A stretch of DNA of 64,000 nucleotides from Agromyces sp. H66 (lineage in GTDB: Bacteria > Actinomycetota > Actinomycetes > Actinomycetales > Microbacteriaceae), in contig NZ_SJZG01000005.1 of assembly GCF_004959775.1 (NCBI RefSeq), positions 1-64,000 of the forward strand, given 5' to 3'. The position numbers were made by a program, and so were the translations under genes. A model generated the notes under the pieces. It was not told where the DNA came from, did no database searches, and was given only the letters and a program-made list of their open reading frames with translations. Positions 61,089 to 64,000 of the stretch are shown one piece after another; position 1 is the first letter of the stretch; each line of letters opens with the position of its first letter.

Positions 61089-62108
61089 GTGACCGACGAC
61101 GCCGCACCGCAGCCGCACCTCGACGAGCTCCTGTCCACCGCGCGCGTCGTCGCGCTCCCGCTCGTCACGCGGTTCCGCGGCATCGACGTGCGGGAGGCGC
61201 TCCTCGTGCAGGGGCCGCAGGGTTGGACCGAGTTCTCGCCGTTCGCCGAGTACGACGACGACGAGGCATCCGCCTGGCTCGCCGCCGCCATCGACTACGG
61301 CTGGAACGCGCCGCCGCCCGCCCTCCGCGACCGGATCCCCGTGAACGCGACGGTGCCGGCGGTCGATCCCGACAGCGTGCCGGCGGTGCTCGCGCGATTC
61401 CCGGGATGCCGCACGGCGAAGGTCAAGGTCGCGGGCGGCGACCAGCCCCTGTCGGCGGATGTCGCGCGGGTGCGCGCCGTGCGCGAGGCGCTCGGCGCCG
61501 AGGGACGCATCCGCGTCGACGCGAACGGGGGCTGGAACGTCGACGAGGCCGAGCACGCCATCCATGCCCTCGCGCCGTTCGACCTCGAGTACGTCGAGCA
61601 GCCGTGCCCGAGCGTCGAGGAGCTCGCCGAGATCCGCCGTCGCACCAAGTACATGGGCATCCCCATCGCGGCGGACGAGAGCGTGCGCCGCGCCGACGAT
61701 CCGCTCGCCGTCGCCGAGGCCGGCGCCGCCGACCTCCTCGTCATCAAGGCGCAACCGCTCGGCGGCATCCGCCGGGCCCTCGACATCGTCGCGCGAGCCG
61801 GCCTGCCGGTCGTGGTCTCGAGCGCGCTGGACACGAGCGTGGGCCTCGCGATGGGCGCGCAGCTCGCGGCATCCGTGCCCGACCTCGACTACGACTGCGG
61901 CCTCGGCACCGCATCGCTGCTGGCGGCGGATGTCACGCGCGACCCGCTCGTGCCCGAGGGCGGGTCGATCGGGGTGCGGCGGGTCGACCCCGACCCCGAG
62001 CTGCTCGACCGGTACGCGGCCGGGCCCGAGCGCACCGAGTGGTGGATCGAGCGGCTCGGGCGGGCGTACGCCGTGCTGGAGGCCGCACGCTCGGGCGTCG
62101 CCGACTGA
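61089..62108 (+). CDS. menC: o-Succinylbenzoate synthase
   Basis: A 339-residue enolase-superfamily enzyme. AKVKVAG (catalytic Lys of KxK), IRVDANGGWNVDEAEHAI (metal Asp), LEYVEQPCP (metal Glu), PIAADESVRR (metal Asp) and LLVIKAQPLGG (second Lys) are all seen. It dehydrates SHCHC to OSB. GTG at 61089 has GGGAGG directly abutting it, so a leaderless start is possible. Divergent to menB. Confidence 0.92.
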   Translation: MTDDAAPQPHLDELLSTARVVALPLVTRFRGIDVREALLVQGPQGWTEFSPFAEYDDDEASAWLAAAIDYGWNAPPPALRDRIPVNATVPAVDPDSVPAVLARFPGCRTAKVKVAGGDQPLSADVARVRAVREALGAEGRIRVDANGGWNVDEAEHAIHALAPFDLEYVEQPCPSVEELAEIRRRTKYMGIPIAADESVRRADDPLAVAEAGAADLLVIKAQPLGGIRRALDIVARAGLPVVVSSALDTSVGLAMGAQLAASVPDLDYDCGLGTASLLAADVTRDPLVPEGGSIGVRRVDPDPELLDRYAAGPERTEWWIERLGRAYAVLEAARSGVAD

Positions 62109-62232
62109 CCCGGGCCGACGGGAATTGCGTGGTCGAGGCATCCGGAACTGCGTGGTTCCCCGTAACGGCCCCGACGGCCCGCCCTCCACGCTGGTGGTAT
62201 CACCAACCCGCCAACAACCACAGGAGGATGAA

Positions 62233-62481
62233 ATGGCACTCTTCATGGATGTCCACGACCGGGTCGAGGGGCTCACCGCCGATGCGGTGGCCGGCGCCCA
62301 CGCCAAGGACCTCGAGGTCCAGGGCCGCTACGGCGTCGACTACCGCCAGTACTGGTTCGACGAGGGGTCGGGCAAGGTGTTCTGCCTCGTCGACGCCCCC
62401 GACGCCGAAGCCGCGGCCCAGGTGCATCGCGAGGCGCACGGGCTGGTCGCCGACCAGCTCGTTCCGGTCCAGGAGGGGTGA
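62233..62481 (+). CDS. DUF4242 / SCO4226-type nickel-binding family protein
   Basis: An 82-residue small protein: ALFMDVHDRVEGLTADAVA, YGVDYRQYWFDEGSGKVFCLV and the DAPDAEAAAQVHREAHGL block match the DUF4242 family, a ferredoxin-like fold that in Streptomyces SCO4226 binds nickel. AGGAGG precedes the ATG. It stands alone downstream of menC. Confidence 0.85.
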   Translation: MALFMDVHDRVEGLTADAVAGAHAKDLEVQGRYGVDYRQYWFDEGSGKVFCLVDAPDAEAAAQVHREAHGLVADQLVPVQEG

Positions 62482-62543
62482 TCCCGGCAGCCGAGATCAC
62501 GATTTCGGCCCGAGGATTCCTCGAATCGGGGGATAATCCAGAT

Positions 62544-64000
62544 ATGGCGATGACCGGTGAGGTCACGACGAATCGCGCCACCAGTCGACAGCTGGTCGGC
62601 CGCGAGCGTGAACTCGCGCGGCTGGAGGCCCTGCTCGCCGATGCGACCGCCGACCACTCGGTGCAGACAGTCTTCGTCGAGGGCGAGGCGGGGGTCGGCA
62701 AGACACGCACCGTGCAGGAGTTCGCGTCCCGGGCCACGGCCCGGGGCGCGAACGTCCTCGTCGGGCGCTGCGTCGCGTACGGAGAGCAGATCCTGCCGTA
62801 CGCGCCGCTCGTGGAGTTGCTCACCGACCTCGTGCGGCGACGCGGCGCCGCGGAGGTCGTCCGGCTCGCCGGACACGCGGCGCCCGAGTTGGCCAGGTGG
62901 ATCCCGGCCCTGGCCGATTCCATGCCCGTCCCCGAGCCCACCCGAGCGAGCGCGAGCCTGCTGTTCCGAGCGGTGAGCGCGGTGATCGACGGGCTCGGCG
63001 TCGAAGCTCCCGTGATCGTGATCGTCGAGGACCTGCACTGGGCCGACCGGTCGACGCTCGAACTCATCACGCTCCTCGGCGGCCACCTGCGCGGCGACAC
63101 GTTGCTGGTCTTCACCGTTCGCACCGACGAGCCGCCGCACGACGTCGCGGTGACGCGGTTCATCGCCGAGTCCGGCCGTCGGTCGGGCCGGCACGTCGTG
63201 CTCGGACGCCTGACCCGCGACGAGCAGGCACTGCAGCTCAGCGACATCCTCGGCATCCCGCCGCACCGGGCGCTGCTCGACGACATCTACGGACGAGCCG
63301 AGGGCAATCCGTTCTTCGCCGAGGAACTGCTGGTGCTGGGCTCGGGCGGAGACCTTCCCGCCACCATCCGCGACCTGCTGCTCGCGAGGCTCGAGGAGCT
63401 GGCACCCGCGACGCGGCAGGCATTGCGCGCCGCGTCCGTCATCGGACGCCGGGTGCCGCACCGCCTGCTCGAACACGTCGCCGACGTGCCGGCCCCGGCG
63501 CTCGACGCCGCCCTGCGTCCAGCGGTCGAGCACCACGTGCTGCTCACCGAGACCGGCGACGGCGGCGCGTACGTGTTCCGTCACGCACTCCTCCAGGAGG
63601 CGATCGCCGGAGGGCTCCTCCCCGGCGAGGCGGCCCGACTCCACCGGCGGGTCGCCGAGACGCTGTCCGACCGACCCGAACTCGCGGGCGATCCCGGGTC
63701 GGTGCCCGGCCGGATCGCGCGCCACTGGGACGCGGCCGGCGACGCGCCGCGCGCCCTGACCGCGGCGGTGGACGCCGCCCGGGCGGCCGCCCGCGCGCTG
63801 GCGTTCAGCGAGTCGCTCTCGCATTACGAGCGTGCGGTCACCCTTCTCGACACGTTGCCCGACGAGGACGTGCACCTCGACGCACCCTGCTACAAGGTAC
63901 TGTGGTCGGCCGCCGAGGTCGCGCACCTCGCGGCGTGCCCCGAGCGGGCCGCCGAGCTGGTGCGCCGCGCCATCGCGGCCGTCGACCCCGCCGAGCAGCA
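62544..64000 (+). CDS. Large ATPase transcriptional regulator (AAA_16/LuxR-type), partial
   Basis: The gene runs off the right edge after 485 codons. ATG at 62544 follows GATAAT by six bases, so it is probably leaderless. Residues 20-200 hold an ORC/CDC6-like AAA domain: LVGRERELARLEALLADA, Walker A VEGEAGVGKTRT, Walker B VIVIVEDLHWADRSTLEL. The following winged-helix and TPR-like region (RALTAAVDAARAAARALAF) is that of LuxR-family large regulators (LAL) or BTAD-like ATPases; a C-terminal LuxR helix-turn-helix would lie outside the window. Confidence 0.85.
   Translation, partial: MAMTGEVTTNRATSRQLVGRERELARLEALLADATADHSVQTVFVEGEAGVGKTRTVQEFASRATARGANVLVGRCVAYGEQILPYAPLVELLTDLVRRRGAAEVVRLAGHAAPELARWIPALADSMPVPEPTRASASLLFRAVSAVIDGLGVEAPVIVIVEDLHWADRSTLELITLLGGHLRGDTLLVFTVRTDEPPHDVAVTRFIAESGRRSGRHVVLGRLTRDEQALQLSDILGIPPHRALLDDIYGRAEGNPFFAEELLVLGSGGDLPATIRDLLLARLEELAPATRQALRAASVIGRRVPHRLLEHVADVPAPALDAALRPAVEHHVLLTETGDGGAYVFRHALLQEAIAGGLLPGEAARLHRRVAETLSDRPELAGDPGSVPGRIARHWDAAGDAPRALTAAVDAARAAARALAFSESLSHYERAVTLLDTLPDEDVHLDAPCYKVLWSAAEVAHLAACPERAAELVRRAIAAVDPAEQ

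Overview
The window is very GC-rich and densely coded, with frequent GTG starts. Many genes have a TANNNT -10 element only 6-7 bases before the start codon. The gene content (menaquinone synthesis, Flp/Tad pilus, actinobacterial-type maltose operon) and the constant recurrence of the word GGATGYCGC point to an actinobacterium, most likely of the family Microbacteriaceae. That placement is inferred; no rRNA is present.

Layout. (1) 1-14940 is the right-hand part of an extracellular contractile injection system (eCIS, phage-tail-like particle) locus. On the minus strand, in transcription order, are a Pvc16-type cap protein, an AAA+ ATPase, a DUF4157 metalloprotease-like protein, a 1325-residue protein ending in a deaminase-like toxin domain, sheath, tube, a tail-assembly protein, DUF6760, and a Pro/Ala-rich protein cut by the window edge. 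A LuxR-type regulator, a divergent PAAR tip protein and a one-span membrane protein complete it. Spike, gp25, LysM and tape-measure genes are not seen and probably lie to the left. (2) 14982-23081 is a maltose/maltodextrin locus: amylase-type GH13, malG, malF, malE and a divergent alpha-glucosidase, without its own ATPase. (3) 23082-32868 is mixed: palindromic repeats around a frameshifted DUF559 gene, an M23 peptidase, inositol monophosphatase, tRNA-Tyr, a bacterial PH protein, a LacI regulator, YajQ, Nudix, a Phd antitoxin with a broken PIN toxin, and higBA. (4) 32869-42106 holds an alpha/beta hydrolase and a complete-looking Tad pilus operon plus prepilin peptidase. (5) 42133-48168 holds ferredoxin-NADP reductase, polyprenyl diphosphate synthase and a TetR-controlled ABC exporter. 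(6) 48265-62108 holds menaquinone genes menG, menF, menD, menA, menE, menB and menC, interleaved with DUF427, PPK2, small membrane proteins, a MarR/MFS pair and a vapBC module. (7) The right edge has a DUF4242 protein and a truncated large ATPase regulator.

How the genes fit together. The eCIS genes would build a contractile particle. Two adjacent proteins of that locus share an LQRxAGNxAVS motif near the N-terminus, and one of them ends in a deaminase-like domain; I propose they are payloads loaded through that motif. The membrane protein has the topology expected of a docking factor. The maltose genes take up and hydrolyse maltodextrins. The polyprenyl synthase and men genes supply respiratory menaquinone.

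The items most worth following are the deaminase-tipped eCIS protein and its shared motif, the one-span eCIS membrane protein, palindromic or repeated elements inserted in frame in coding genes (GH13, menE), and repeat pairs around DUF559.
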